Assembly: GCA_905206365.1 (NCBI GenBank)
Contig: CAJLHF010000005.1
Span: forward strand, 1-64,000
DNA from: an uncultured Sutterella sp.
GTDB taxonomy: Bacteria; Pseudomonadota; Gammaproteobacteria; Burkholderiales; Burkholderiaceae_F
Direction of reading: 5' to 3'
DNA length: 64,000 bases
The notes below the pieces were generated by a model, which worked only from the letters and a program-made list of their open reading frames with translations, was not told where the DNA came from and searched no databases. Position numbers and translations under genes: made by a program. Shown one piece after another: positions 33,461 to 41,181 of the stretch (within the stretch, counting starts at the first letter, position 1; the number at the start of each line of letters is the position of its first letter).

Positions 33461-34996
33461 ATGCAAACCTCCCGTCGATCCTTCCTCGGCCGGGCCGCCG
33501 CGGGCCTCGGCCTTGCCGGCTCCGGCTCTCTTCTCGTTCCGGCCGCTCAGGCTGCCGAAAGCGCGACTCCCGCGTTTGACGCCGTTTACGACATCATCGT
33601 CGTCGGTTCGGGCATCAGCGGCACGATGGCCGCGCTTGTGGCCGCCCGTTCGGGCGCCAAGACGCTTCTCATCGAAAAGCTGAACCGCCTCGGCGGCACG
33701 TCGCGCTACAGCGCGCTCGACTTCTCCTGCGTCGGCAGCGACCGTCAGAAAGCCGAAGGTATCGAAGACACGCCCGAAGCCATGGTCGCCGATATGGCGA
33801 AAGTGGCGGGAGGTCTCGCCGACCGCGAACGCGCCCTCAACGTGGCGCGCAACACCGCTCGCGCTCAGAAGATCATGGCCGAGCACGGCGTGAAGTGGAA
33901 GAATCTTCTTAAGCTCGGCGGCCACTCGGCCAAGCGCTGCCTCATCGCCGAAGGGGGCGGTGCCGGCATTTTGCGCAGCCTCTGGGCGTCGTTCGAACGC
34001 TACCCGAACCTCACCGTCATGCCTTCGACGAAGCTCGACGAGCTGATTATGGACGACACCGGCGTGACGGGCGTTGCCGTGCGCACCCACTACCTCTTCG
34101 ACGCGTCGCTTGCGAACGACGACCGCGACAACAAGTCGGGCGCCGCCAAGCGTTTCGGCGCCCGTCAGGGCGTCATCATGGCGACGGGCGGCTACGCGCG
34201 CGACAAGGAATTCATGAAGGACGAAGTGCCCTACCTCGAGCACACGTCGAACTCCTGCTCCGAAGGTGCCACGGCGGGCGCTCTGAAGAGCATGATCCGT
34301 GCGGGCGCCCGCCCCGTGCAGCTCGGTCTCTACCGCTTCAGCTTTGCTTTGCCGACCGAAGACTTCATCTGGGGCGTCGCGATCGACGCGAAAACCGGGA
34401 AGCGCTACTGCGCCGAGTCGCTCGGCCGCAACCCGATTGCGCTCGCGAGCATGCGCGTTCGTCAGTCCTCGGGCAAGATGCCCTTCATCGTCTACGACGA
34501 CGCCGCGCTCGAGCTCTTCCACAATCTCGGTCGCGCCGCAAAGAGCCTCGCGGGGCTCAACGGCCGCAACGGCACGATGTTCAAATTCGACACGCTCGAA
34601 GCGCTCGCCCGTCACTTCGATGCGGACCCGAAGGCGCTCCAAGCAACGATCGACGCGTACAACGCCGACATCGCCGCCGGTCGCGACTCCGCTTTCGGCA
34701 AGGACCTCGAACGCTCCGGCCGCAAAGTCCGACCGATCGGGAAGACCGGTCCCTTCTACGGCATTCCGATGACCGCGCGTTGGGATTATTGCCCGGGCGG
34801 TATCCTCACCGACACCGAAGCGCGCGCTCTCAAACTCTCCGACGGCACGCCCCTTCCGGGACTTTGGGTGGTCGGCGAAGCCGCGGGCGGCATTCACGGT
34901 GCCGAGCGACTCACGGCCTGCTCGATGCCCGACTGCTCGGTGACGGGCATGCTTGCCGCCGAAAGCGCCGTCAAATCCGCCAAGAAGAGCCTCTGA
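33461..34996 (+). CDS. Tat-exported FAD-dependent reductase (flavocytochrome c flavin subunit)
   Basis: A 511-aa periplasmic flavoprotein of the fumarate/urocanate-reductase superfamily. It has a twin-arginine signal (SRRSFLGRAAAG, cleavage near AQAAES), an FAD dinucleotide fold (DIIVVGSGISGTMAALVAA, then LNRLGGTSRYS) and a C-terminal FAD/substrate part (GLWVVGEAAGGIHGAERL). It lacks both a heme domain and an FMN-binding domain. The adjacent tetraheme cytochrome gene probably supplies electrons. The electron acceptor is unknown; the active-site end ACSMPDCSVTGM differs from the GGNALTD type of classical fumarate reductases. GGAG precedes the ATG by 8 nt. Confidence 0.9.
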   Translation: MQTSRRSFLGRAAAGLGLAGSGSLLVPAAQAAESATPAFDAVYDIIVVGSGISGTMAALVAARSGAKTLLIEKLNRLGGTSRYSALDFSCVGSDRQKAEGIEDTPEAMVADMAKVAGGLADRERALNVARNTARAQKIMAEHGVKWKNLLKLGGHSAKRCLIAEGGGAGILRSLWASFERYPNLTVMPSTKLDELIMDDTGVTGVAVRTHYLFDASLANDDRDNKSGAAKRFGARQGVIMATGGYARDKEFMKDEVPYLEHTSNSCSEGATAGALKSMIRAGARPVQLGLYRFSFALPTEDFIWGVAIDAKTGKRYCAESLGRNPIALASMRVRQSSGKMPFIVYDDAALELFHNLGRAAKSLAGLNGRNGTMFKFDTLEALARHFDADPKALQATIDAYNADIAAGRDSAFGKDLERSGRKVRPIGKTGPFYGIPMTARWDYCPGGILTDTEARALKLSDGTPLPGLWVVGEAAGGIHGAERLTACSMPDCSVTGMLAAESAVKSAKKSL

Positions 34997-35010
34997 CAAG
35001 GATGTCATCC

Positions 35011-35400
35011 ATGAAAAAGCACCTCCTTACCGCGGCCTTCGCCGCTCTCCTTCTCACCCCGACCTTTCAGGCCTCGGCCGTCGACCTGAAGCACAAGGGA
35101 TTTGAGTGCTCCACCTGTCACGCGAAGGGCTTTACGGCGCCCGACCGCTCGACCTGCCTTACGTGTCACAAGTCCGACGACATCGTCAAAGCGACGGAAC
35201 ACTTCAATTTCACGACGAGCTTTACGAATCCGGTGACGGGTGAAACGAAGACGAGCATCGCCCCCGTCAATCCGCACGACAACTTCCATTTCGGCCGCGA
35301 CGACCAGTGCGTCAACTGCCACAAGGAACACAAGCCGAGCACGACCACGTGCCAGACGTGCCACGACATCGAACCCTGGGGTCTCAAAGCCCCGCGCTGA
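35011..35400 (+). CDS. Periplasmic tetraheme cytochrome c
   Basis: A 129-aa cytochrome with a signal peptide (KKHLLTAAFAALLLTPTFQASA) and four CxxCH heme sites: CSTCH, CLTCH, CVNCH and CQTCH, with extra histidines for bis-His ligation. This is the size of the cytochrome domain of soluble flavocytochrome c3 and of split flavocytochromes. It should pass electrons from the quinol pool or a membrane cytochrome to the upstream flavoprotein. ATG 35011 is chosen because AAGGA lies 8 nt upstream; ATG 35002 is an alternative. A terminator follows. Confidence 0.92.
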   Translation: MKKHLLTAAFAALLLTPTFQASAVDLKHKGFECSTCHAKGFTAPDRSTCLTCHKSDDIVKATEHFNFTTSFTNPVTGETKTSIAPVNPHDNFHFGRDDQCVNCHKEHKPSTTTCQTCHDIEPWGLKAPR

Positions 35401-35423
35401 TGCGCTAGCACCCGAAGTCTTCG

Positions 35424-35458
35424 CCCCGACCGTCCCCCGGTCGGGGTTTTCGTTTGTT
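35424..35458 (+). terminator. Terminator of the flavocytochrome operon
   Basis: CCCCGACCG (35424-35432) pairs with CGGTCGGGG (35438-35446) around a 5-nt loop, then TTTTCGTTTGTTTG follows. Confidence 0.88.
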
Positions 35459-35488
35459 TGCACGCCGCGGTCAACGGCATGAGATTTT

Positions 35489-35517
35489 TTGCGTAGGGCC
35501 TTGAGCTTAGGTACAAT
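35489..35517 (+). promoter_or_regulatory. Sigma-70 promoter of the amino-acid permease gene
   Basis: TTGCGT (35489-35494) and TACAAT (35512-35517) are separated by 17 bp, 95 bp before the permease start codon. Confidence 0.65.
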
Positions 35518-35611
35518 GTCGTGCCTTTTTCAACGGTTGACGTCTTCACCCTCCCGAACCGGAGTCGTCGTCCGCCTTTCCTGCCTTACAAAAAACCGAA
35601 TCCCCCTACTC

Positions 35612-37042
35612 ATGTCCGCCGATACAACGCCGCATACGTCCCACGCCGTGGACGACACCTCCTTCGAACGCACGATGAAGGCCCGACATCTGATCATGCT
35701 CTCCCTGGGCGGCGTGATCGGAACGGGTCTTTTTTTCAACACGGGCTTTGTGATCGGCGAAGTCGGTGCGCTCGGCACCGTTCTCGCCTACCTCGTCGGT
35801 GCCACGCTCGTTTATTTCGTCATGCTTTCGCTCGGCGAACTGTGCGTGGCGATGCCCCACACCGGAAGCTTCCACCTCTACACCTCGAAGTACATTTCCC
35901 CGCGCGTGGGCTTTACCGTCGCGTGGCTCTACTGGCTCACCTGCACGGTCTGCGTCGGGACGTCCCTTCTCGGCGCGGGCCTCTCCATGCAGTATTGGTT
36001 TCCCGACACGCCGGTCTGGTTCTGGTGCCTCGTCTTTTGCGTGCTCGTTCTCGGCATGAACGTCTTTACGAGCCGGCTTTTTGCGGAAGGCGAATTCGTC
36101 TTCTCGCTCATCAAGGTGGTGACGATTCAAGTCTTCATCATCTTGGGCGGCCTCGCCGTCTTCGGCGTCATTCCGCTTGCCGACGGCTCGCCCGCCCCCT
36201 ACTTCAAGAACCTCACCGAAGCGGGTCCCTTCCCGAACGGCATCCTCCCGATGGTAACGACCATGGTGGCCGTCTTCTTCGCCTTCTCGGGAACGGAACT
36301 CATCGGCGTCGCGGCGGGTGAAACGGAAAACCCGCAACGCGTCATCCCGATGGCGATTCGCACGACGGTGGTGCGCCTCGTCGTCTTTTTCATCGGTACG
36401 ATCGTCATTCTCGCAGCGCTTCTTCCGCCCGAAGAAGCGACGATCCTGAAGAGTCCCTTCGTGACGATTTTCGAGCGCCTCGGCATCCCCTACGCCGCGA
36501 GCATCTTCAATTTCGTGATTCTCACGGCCGTCGTTTCCGCCGCCAACGCCAACCTCTTTGCGAGCGGTCGCATGCTCTGGTCGCTCTCTAAGGACGGCAT
36601 GCTTCCCAAAGCCCTCGCGAAGCAAAGCAAAAACGGTCTGCCCGTCACGGCGCTCGTCGTTTCAATGTTGGGCGGTTGGGCCACACTCGTCACTTCTGTC
36701 GTGGCGGCCGATACGGTCTTCGTTTTTCTTACGGCCCTCTGCGGCTTCTCGGTCGTGGTCGTCTGGATGTCGATCAGCCTCGCGCACATCAACTTTCGCA
36801 AGCGCTGGCTCGAAGAAGGCCGGTCGCTCGACGAGCTTCCCTACCGCGCGCCCTGGTTCCCGTTCGTGCCGATCGCCGCCATCGTACTTTGCTGCATCGC
36901 TTGCGTCGGCCTTGCCTTCGACCCCGAGCAGCGCCTGGCGTTGATCGTCGGCCTTCCCTTCTTCATCGGGTGCCTGCTCGTCTATCCGAAGCTTGCCGCG
37001 CGGCGTCCGCAGCACGGCGAGCCTCAAGAAGTTGCGCCCTGA
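35612..37042 (+). CDS. APC-family amino-acid permease
   Basis: A 476-aa inner-membrane permease with about 12 hydrophobic segments. It begins TMKARHLIMLSLGGVIGTGLFFNTG, the signature of the amino-acid/polyamine/cation family, and resembles the MmuP/GabP/AnsP group (AWLYWLTCTV, FSGTELIGVAAGETENP, ASGRMLWSLSKDGMLPK). It probably imports an amino acid by proton symport. I start at ATG 35612; the upstream in-frame codons overlap the promoter. It stands alone between the flavocytochrome terminator and tRNA-Ser. The exact substrate is not readable. Confidence 0.9.
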   Translation: MSADTTPHTSHAVDDTSFERTMKARHLIMLSLGGVIGTGLFFNTGFVIGEVGALGTVLAYLVGATLVYFVMLSLGELCVAMPHTGSFHLYTSKYISPRVGFTVAWLYWLTCTVCVGTSLLGAGLSMQYWFPDTPVWFWCLVFCVLVLGMNVFTSRLFAEGEFVFSLIKVVTIQVFIILGGLAVFGVIPLADGSPAPYFKNLTEAGPFPNGILPMVTTMVAVFFAFSGTELIGVAAGETENPQRVIPMAIRTTVVRLVVFFIGTIVILAALLPPEEATILKSPFVTIFERLGIPYAASIFNFVILTAVVSAANANLFASGRMLWSLSKDGMLPKALAKQSKNGLPVTALVVSMLGGWATLVTSVVAADTVFVFLTALCGFSVVVVWMSISLAHINFRKRWLEEGRSLDELPYRAPWFPFVPIAAIVLCCIACVGLAFDPEQRLALIVGLPFFIGCLLVYPKLAARRPQHGEPQEVAP

Positions 37043-37071
37043 GGCCCGTTCCTCATCCGCGATATGCGGAT

Positions 37072-37100
37072 TTGAAAAATTCGCTCCTCTTCAGTACAAT
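37072..37100 (+). promoter_or_regulatory. Promoter of tRNA-Ser(TGA)
   Basis: TTGAAA (37072-37077) and TACAAT (37095-37100) have a 17-bp spacer, ending 14 bp before the tRNA. The sequence CTTCAGTACAATC is also found before the damaged copy at 38143. Confidence 0.8.
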
Positions 37101-37114
37101 CCAACGATCTTTTT

Positions 37115-37202
37115 GGAGGCGTGGCAGAGCGGTTGAATGCACCGGTCTTGAAAACCGGCAACTCGCAAGGGTTCATGAGTTCGAATCTCATCGCCTCCGC
37201 CA
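37115..37202 (+). tRNA. tRNA-Ser(TGA)
   Basis: An 88-nt gene with an acceptor stem GGAGGCG / CGCCTCC, discriminator G, encoded CCA, a D-arm with GGCAGAGCGG, anticodon stem CCGGT / ACCGG with loop CTTGAAA (anticodon TGA, reading UCA and related codons), a class II variable arm, and a T-arm with GTTCGAATC. All stems pair. It is followed by a strong terminator. Confidence 0.97.
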
Positions 37203-37211
37203 AAACAAAAA

Positions 37212-37248
37212 ATCCCGAGTGTCGTGATGACCCTCGGGATTTTTTTTT
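37212..37248 (+). terminator. Terminator after tRNA-Ser(TGA)
   Basis: ATCCCGAG (37212-37219) pairs with CTCGGGAT (37233-37240), followed by nine T residues. Confidence 0.92.
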
Positions 37249-37335
37249 GCACTTCTTCAGAAGGAAACAGCCTCCGAGAGTCGAGCTGACTCCGGAGTTA
37301 GCCGAGGGTTGCCTGCGAACTTGCAGGCAACCTAG

Positions 37336-37605
37336 GCCCTAGCTTACACCTCCGCCACTGCGGAGAAATCGGCTTACTGCGACGTCGAAGAACTCATCGA
37401 GAGGCCTCTCGACGAGGAGGGACGTGCGCAAAACGAGGACACCCCCACTATCGTGGGGACGACCGGTGCGTTCGAGATCGCGCCACCAACCCTTCGTAAT
37501 AACCAGTTTCTCAACAAGAAAAAGCCTTGGCATCATTCGGATGCCGAGGCTCTTGGTGCTGGTCGCGCTGTCGTGCAAACCGTATCTGTTCGAGAATTCG
37601 ATTGA
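37336..37605 (+). pseudogene. Possible gene fragment without start codon
   Basis: A frame of 89 codons between TAG (37333-37335) and TGA (37603-37605) has a protein-like composition (for example VEELIERPLDEEGRAQNED and GAFEIAPPTLRNNQFLNKK) but no start codon or ribosome binding site. It may be a remnant of a gene. Against this, an apparent minus-strand terminator lies inside it at about 37523-37553. I cannot assign a family. Confidence 0.25.
37523..37553 (-). terminator. Orphan minus-strand terminator in the AT-rich scar
   Basis: On the minus strand GCCTCGGCATC pairs with GATGCCAAGGC around a 5-nt loop and is followed by TTTTTCTTG. No gene is recognised upstream on that strand, so the gene it served has probably decayed, or an unrecognised RNA ends here. 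Confidence 0.55.
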
Positions 37606-37665
37606 GGTTCTCGATTTTTTGGAAGTCCCCTCATGTTTGCGTAGCTACCTGCTCAACAGCGTGCC

Positions 37666-37903
37666 CCAGAATTGATATATCATTGACACACCGACCAGGC
37701 AATTGAGAAGCTTTCGCTTCATCGGGTTTCAGTTACCACCAGAATTGATCATCATTGACACAGCCCGATTATTTTCGCATTTACAGATCTTTAAACAGCT
37801 TTCGACTCTTCACAACTTCGAAAACCGTTCGGTTGTATTGCTTCTTGCTTTTTTTCGAAGTTTTCCTAAGATTCGTTGCGTCAATGATAGATCAAGTTCT
37901 GAT
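37666..37903. repeat. Degenerate IS-end-like repeats
   Basis: CCAGAATTGAT followed by ATCATTGACACA or a near variant occurs at 37666-37690 and at 37739-37762 in the same orientation. An inverted, more degenerate copy (GTCAATGATAGATCAAG and TTCTG) lies at 37880-37901. Repeated, inverted ends of this kind are typical of insertion-sequence termini, and several IS21-type elements have multiple terminal repeats. No transposase remains between them, so this is at most an IS scar; the family is not established. Confidence 0.4.
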
Positions 37904-37994
37904 GGGGAAATCGCCTCCGGGCGAGCTGAAATCCCTTAAAGTTAAGCTTGGCTCCGGCCACTGTTTGCTCCATTTCGAGTACACATCCGGGGAT

Positions 37995-38034
37995 GGAAAG
38001 GCACCGCAGGGTGCCTTTCCTTTTCTTTTCTTCA
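37995..38034 (+). terminator. Orphan plus-strand terminator
   Basis: GGAAAGGCACC (37995-38005) pairs with GGTGCCTTTCC (38010-38020) around a 4-nt loop, followed by a T-rich run. There is no recognisable gene on this strand between the tRNA terminator and this hairpin. Confidence 0.75.
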
Positions 38035-38142
38035 CTTTTTGTACTTTAGTCTAATATATTCGTGGGAACCGCCCCCGGAACGCTCAGTGGGCCATTTAAA
38101 AAAAAACGGTTTCCCTTCAGTACAATCAGCGGACGCAGGCGA

Positions 38143-38218
38143 GGAGAAGTGGCAGAGCGGTTCTTGAAAACCGGCGGTCCTAACGGGCTCGTGAGTTCGA
38201 ATCTCACCATCTCCGCCA
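38143..38218 (+). pseudogene. Damaged tRNA-Ser copy lacking 12 nt
   Basis: This 76-nt copy aligns with tRNA-Ser at 37115-37202 but lacks exactly 12 nt (TGAATGCACCGG), that is the rest of the D-arm and the 5' strand of the anticodon stem. The deleted segment is bounded by the direct repeat CGGT in the intact gene, so slippage explains the loss. The acceptor stem also has an A-A mismatch (GGAGAAG with CATCTCC). The TGA anticodon loop, T-arm, CCA and a TACAAT promoter box (38121-38126) are still present. The variable arm differs, so this was a separate tRNA-Ser gene, not a recent duplicate. Confidence 0.8.
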
Positions 38219-38370
38219 TGTCATGCGCCTTGCCCCGACCGGATAGCCGATCGGGGTTTGTTGTATCCGCAGCTCTCGCCGAACAGTACAACCTTCCCCA
38301 CCCTCTCTCTTACGCGCGTAACTCCGCGGGCGATACTTCCTTCCAAACAGCTTCTCAAGGGAGGAAATCC

Positions 38371-39924
38371 ATGATCACCCGCCGAAATCTGCTTTGCACT
38401 TCGGGTGCCCTGCTGGCGACGACGCTTGCGGGATGCGCCGCGGCGACGGCCCCTCTGGAGGGGCCCGGTGCCGTGAACGACGTCGTTGCATTGCCCGCCG
38501 GGAAAATCCGGGGGAGCGTTCACAACGGCATTCGCGTCTTCCGAAACGTCCCCTTCGGTGCGAACCCCTACACGCCCGAACGTCGCTTCCGCCACTCGGT
38601 TCCGCCCGAACCCTGGACGGGCGTGCGCGACTGCACGAAGCCGGGAGCGATTCCCCTGCAACCCGATCGCAACGGTCCCGGGATGATCGGAGGGGGCGAC
38701 GCGCTCGTACTCAATCTCTGGGCTCCCGCAGACGGCAAGAATCTTCCCGTCATGGTGTGGATCCCCGGGGGCGGCTCCACGAACTGCGACAACAACGATC
38801 CCCGCTTTGACGGCACGCGTTTTGCCGAAGACGGCGTCGTACTCGTGACGCTCAACTATCGCGTCAACGTCGACGGCTTTTTGAAGCTCGAAGACGGGGA
38901 TGCGAACTGCGGTCTCTCCGACATGATTCTCGGCCTCAAGTGGGTGCACGACAACATCGCTCTTTTCGGCGGCGACCCCAACCGCGTCACGGTCTTCGGC
39001 CAGTCCGCGGGCGGCACGCACACGACGAGTCTCATCGCCTCGCCCAAAACGAAAGGGCTTTTCTCTCAGGCGATCATTCAGAGTCCGTCGGCCGTCGCCC
39101 AGTGGCGCAACGAAGCCGATGCACGCAAGGCTGCGAAGCGCCTTGCCGACTTCCTCGGCGTGCCGCCCACTCGAGCAGGCTTTGCGTCGCTTACCAACGA
39201 CGAGCTCGTCGCCTTCAAGAAGTTGGTCGGTCAACTCTCGAAGGACCCCGACTGGTCGCTTTTCGCTCAGGGCAACACGGCGCTCTTCAAGCCTTACGTC
39301 GAGCACGACATCCTGCAAGATCGCCCCGTCGACGCGATTCGTGCGGGAGCGGCTACGGGAATTCGCGTGATCTCGGGTTGTACGAAGGAAGAGTGGCGCA
39401 ATTACGTTGTTCCGAACGGTGCGATCGACCGCATCGGCTACGACGCCGTGAAGATGCTTACGGCAAGCCTCGGCCTTCCTTCGAGCATCGCCGAAGACTA
39501 CCGCGCCGCGGGCCACGGCCGCACGACGGGCGAAGTCTTCACGCGCATGCAGGGCGACCTTATTTTCCGCATGCCCTGCAACCGACTGCTTGAATCGCTA
39601 GCCCCTGTTTGGGCTTACTCGTTCGAATGGGAAAGCCCCGTGACGGGGAAGACCGGGCAGAAGCGCGGTGCCGCTCATTCGAGCGACGTGTCTTTCGTCT
39701 TCGACACCATCGCCGCCCCAACTGCCGTTGTGATCAACGGCGCCGACGCGCCGCAAGCGTTGGCCGACGCCATGCACGGGGCTTGGGTGCGCTTTGCGAA
39801 GACGGGCGACCCGGGCTGGGAACCGTTCGACCTCGAACGTCGCGCCACGCGTCGCTTTGCCGATGAAGTGAGTACGGTGCTCGACCCGTGGGCGTTCGAG
39901 CGCAAGACGCTCATCGTTCCTTAA
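38371..39924 (+). CDS. Type B carboxylesterase, predicted lipoprotein
   Basis: A 517-aa alpha/beta-hydrolase of the carboxylesterase type B family. The N-terminus has RR and a lipobox (ITRRNLLCTSGALLATTLAGC), so export and lipid attachment are likely. Landmarks are LPVMVWIPGGGSTNCDN (oxyanion hole), FGQSAGGTHT with the nucleophile Ser, and AHSSDVSFVF with the catalytic His. It would hydrolyse carboxylic esters at the cell envelope. The strong SD AAGGGAGG lies 5 nt before ATG 38371; the frame is open upstream but overlaps the damaged tRNA. The natural substrate is unknown. Confidence 0.88.
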   Translation: MITRRNLLCTSGALLATTLAGCAAATAPLEGPGAVNDVVALPAGKIRGSVHNGIRVFRNVPFGANPYTPERRFRHSVPPEPWTGVRDCTKPGAIPLQPDRNGPGMIGGGDALVLNLWAPADGKNLPVMVWIPGGGSTNCDNNDPRFDGTRFAEDGVVLVTLNYRVNVDGFLKLEDGDANCGLSDMILGLKWVHDNIALFGGDPNRVTVFGQSAGGTHTTSLIASPKTKGLFSQAIIQSPSAVAQWRNEADARKAAKRLADFLGVPPTRAGFASLTNDELVAFKKLVGQLSKDPDWSLFAQGNTALFKPYVEHDILQDRPVDAIRAGAATGIRVISGCTKEEWRNYVVPNGAIDRIGYDAVKMLTASLGLPSSIAEDYRAAGHGRTTGEVFTRMQGDLIFRMPCNRLLESLAPVWAYSFEWESPVTGKTGQKRGAAHSSDVSFVFDTIAAPTAVVINGADAPQALADAMHGAWVRFAKTGDPGWEPFDLERRATRRFADEVSTVLDPWAFERKTLIVP

Positions 39925-39929
39925 GACGA

Positions 39930-39967
39930 GCGGCCCCGGGAAGGTTCCCGGGGCGTTTCTTTTTTTT
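39930..39967 (+). terminator. Terminator after the carboxylesterase gene
   Basis: GCCCCGGG (39933-39940) pairs with CCCGGGGC (39947-39954), followed by TTTC and a run of T residues into the stop codon of the convergent gene. Confidence 0.88.
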
Positions 39968-40542
39968 CAGCGCTGAGCGGCGTCCATCAAGCGTTGCAGT
40001 GCATCGCGACGCCGGATCTCTTCGTCTCGACGTCGGACTTCTTCGTCCATGCGACGCACGCGCTCTTCATCGGCCCTGCGTCGACGCTCGTCTTCGCGCT
40101 GCCGACGAGCCTCCGCTTCACGCTCGCGTCGAGCGCGCTCCGCGTCGCGGCGTCGAATCTCTTCATCGCGACGGCGCACTTCTTCGTCGCGGCGCCGAAC
40201 CTCATCGTCGTTCCAATCGTTCCGATCTCGGTCGCGATCTCGATCGCGGCGATCATCGCGATCTTTACGATCCTTTCGTTCGTTGCGCCTTTCTTCGCGA
40301 TAGCGCTTCCGCCAGTACGCGTCCCACTCCTTTTCATCGTACCGACGACCGCGGTACTCGTACGTCCCGTCGGGATCCCGTTTCCAGTCGCGTCGGTACT
40401 CGTCGGCAAAGCGCTGCAGCTGCTCTCGAGATACCTCTTCGAGAATGGTCCCGATGACCGTCTCGGTAGCCCGGGCAACCTGGGTTGAGAGGACCACGGC
40501 GGCCACCGCAGCGGTGAGAAGTCGTCGTCGATTCGAGATCAT
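39967..40542 (-). CDS. Secreted, highly charged repeat protein
   Basis: A 191-aa protein with a signal peptide (NRRRLLTAAVAAVVLSTQVARA) and then an extremely charged, mainly helical body. RRRDEE-type units are repeated (EVRRRDEEVRRRDEEIRRRD and again near the C-terminus), joined by a KDRDDRRDRDRDRDR run. This predicts a single long alpha-helix or coiled coil in the periplasm. Repeats are also visible in the DNA, so its length may vary between strains. The SD AAGGAGG precedes the ATG by 5-6 nt. The function is unknown; a short folded part (residues 25-70) is without a recognised domain. Confidence 0.75.
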   Translation of the reverse strand: MISNRRRLLTAAVAAVVLSTQVARATETVIGTILEEVSREQLQRFADEYRRDWKRDPDGTYEYRGRRYDEKEWDAYWRKRYREERRNERKDRKDRDDRRDRDRDRDRNDWNDDEVRRRDEEVRRRDEEIRRRDAERARREREAEARRQREDERRRRADEERVRRMDEEVRRRDEEIRRRDALQRLMDAAQR

Positions 40543-41181
40543 AGGCCCTCCTTTTTGAGTGAGTATTCACACATATTTACTTTAGCGGCTTCACCGGCGG
40601 AGCTCAACAGCGGGACCGGCCGAACGAAATGCCGACCTCCCTTCCATAATTTCTTCAGCCATAGGTGCTTTCTATTGCCGATACGTCGCCTCCGTGACGT
40701 CTTCGATCGTACCCCCTATTATTAGACACGTGGAAATTCTTTTCCGGGAGTGTCGGCAACCATCCTGACGGCGAGCCTGATCCCCTCGGATCGAGGCTCA
40801 AGTTTTTCCAAGAAAACCAGCACAATTCCTTCCTCACTCAAGCTTGCTCACCGTCCGTTGAGCTGAAACGCATGATGGCGTGGCATTGGAAAGGGCGTCG
40901 GCATGTATCCCGAACCTCACCCCGAGTTCGACGTCTTCGAACGAACCGTTCGACGCATCATTGTCCGACTGGTGTTTTTCCCGACCCCGCGCTCGCGCAC
41001 GACGCGGTAAGGTAACCGCTCGGTCACGCGCGCAGGGCGACTGCCTGCGCCGCGTCTTTTCCGAGTTTCCGCCAAGGAACAAACTTGGAAGACGGAAGTT
41101 ACCGAACTCACCCCAACCACTTGAAAGGAGGCGGCGCTTTCCGCGCACTCTCGTGCGCCTCTTCGGAGCGCCGAAACGACT
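40543..41181. other. Long intergenic region before the rhodanese gene
   Basis: This 639-bp gap separates divergent genes. The left part (40543-40870) is AT-richer and contains GTGA-N4-TCAC at about 40560, near the promoter of the charged-repeat gene. One small frame at 40903-41010 has a possible ribosome binding site and is listed separately. Nothing else is recognised. Confidence 0.5.
40903..41010 (+). CDS. Possible 35-aa peptide
   Basis: ATG 40903 follows GGAAAGGG at about 8 nt and opens a 35-codon frame (YPEPHPEFDVFERTVRRI, then IVRLVFFPTPRSRTTR) ending in TAA. It has a mixed acidic and basic start and a short hydrophobic patch. No relatives are known to me, and the evidence is only the start context. 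Confidence 0.2.
   Translation: MYPEPHPEFDVFERTVRRIIVRLVFFPTPRSRTTR

Larger units (their letters stand above)
37203..38142. other. AT-rich scar between two tRNA-Ser copies
   Basis: This 940-bp stretch holds no intact gene. It is much lower in GC than the rest of the window, especially after 37600, and carries IS-end-like repeats, several hairpins (GGTTGCCTGC / GCAGGCAACC at about 37306-37331; the palindrome TCGAGAGGCCTCTCGA near 37393) and two terminators with no obvious gene before them (minus strand about 37523-37553; plus strand 37995-38034). This looks like the decayed remains of a mobile or acquired segment at a tRNA locus. Confidence 0.6.

Noticed and set aside
37339..37578. A 79-codon minus-strand frame in the AT-rich scar
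   Set aside because: It starts without a ribosome binding site and its middle is the minus-strand terminator at 37523-37553, so it is unlikely to be translated.
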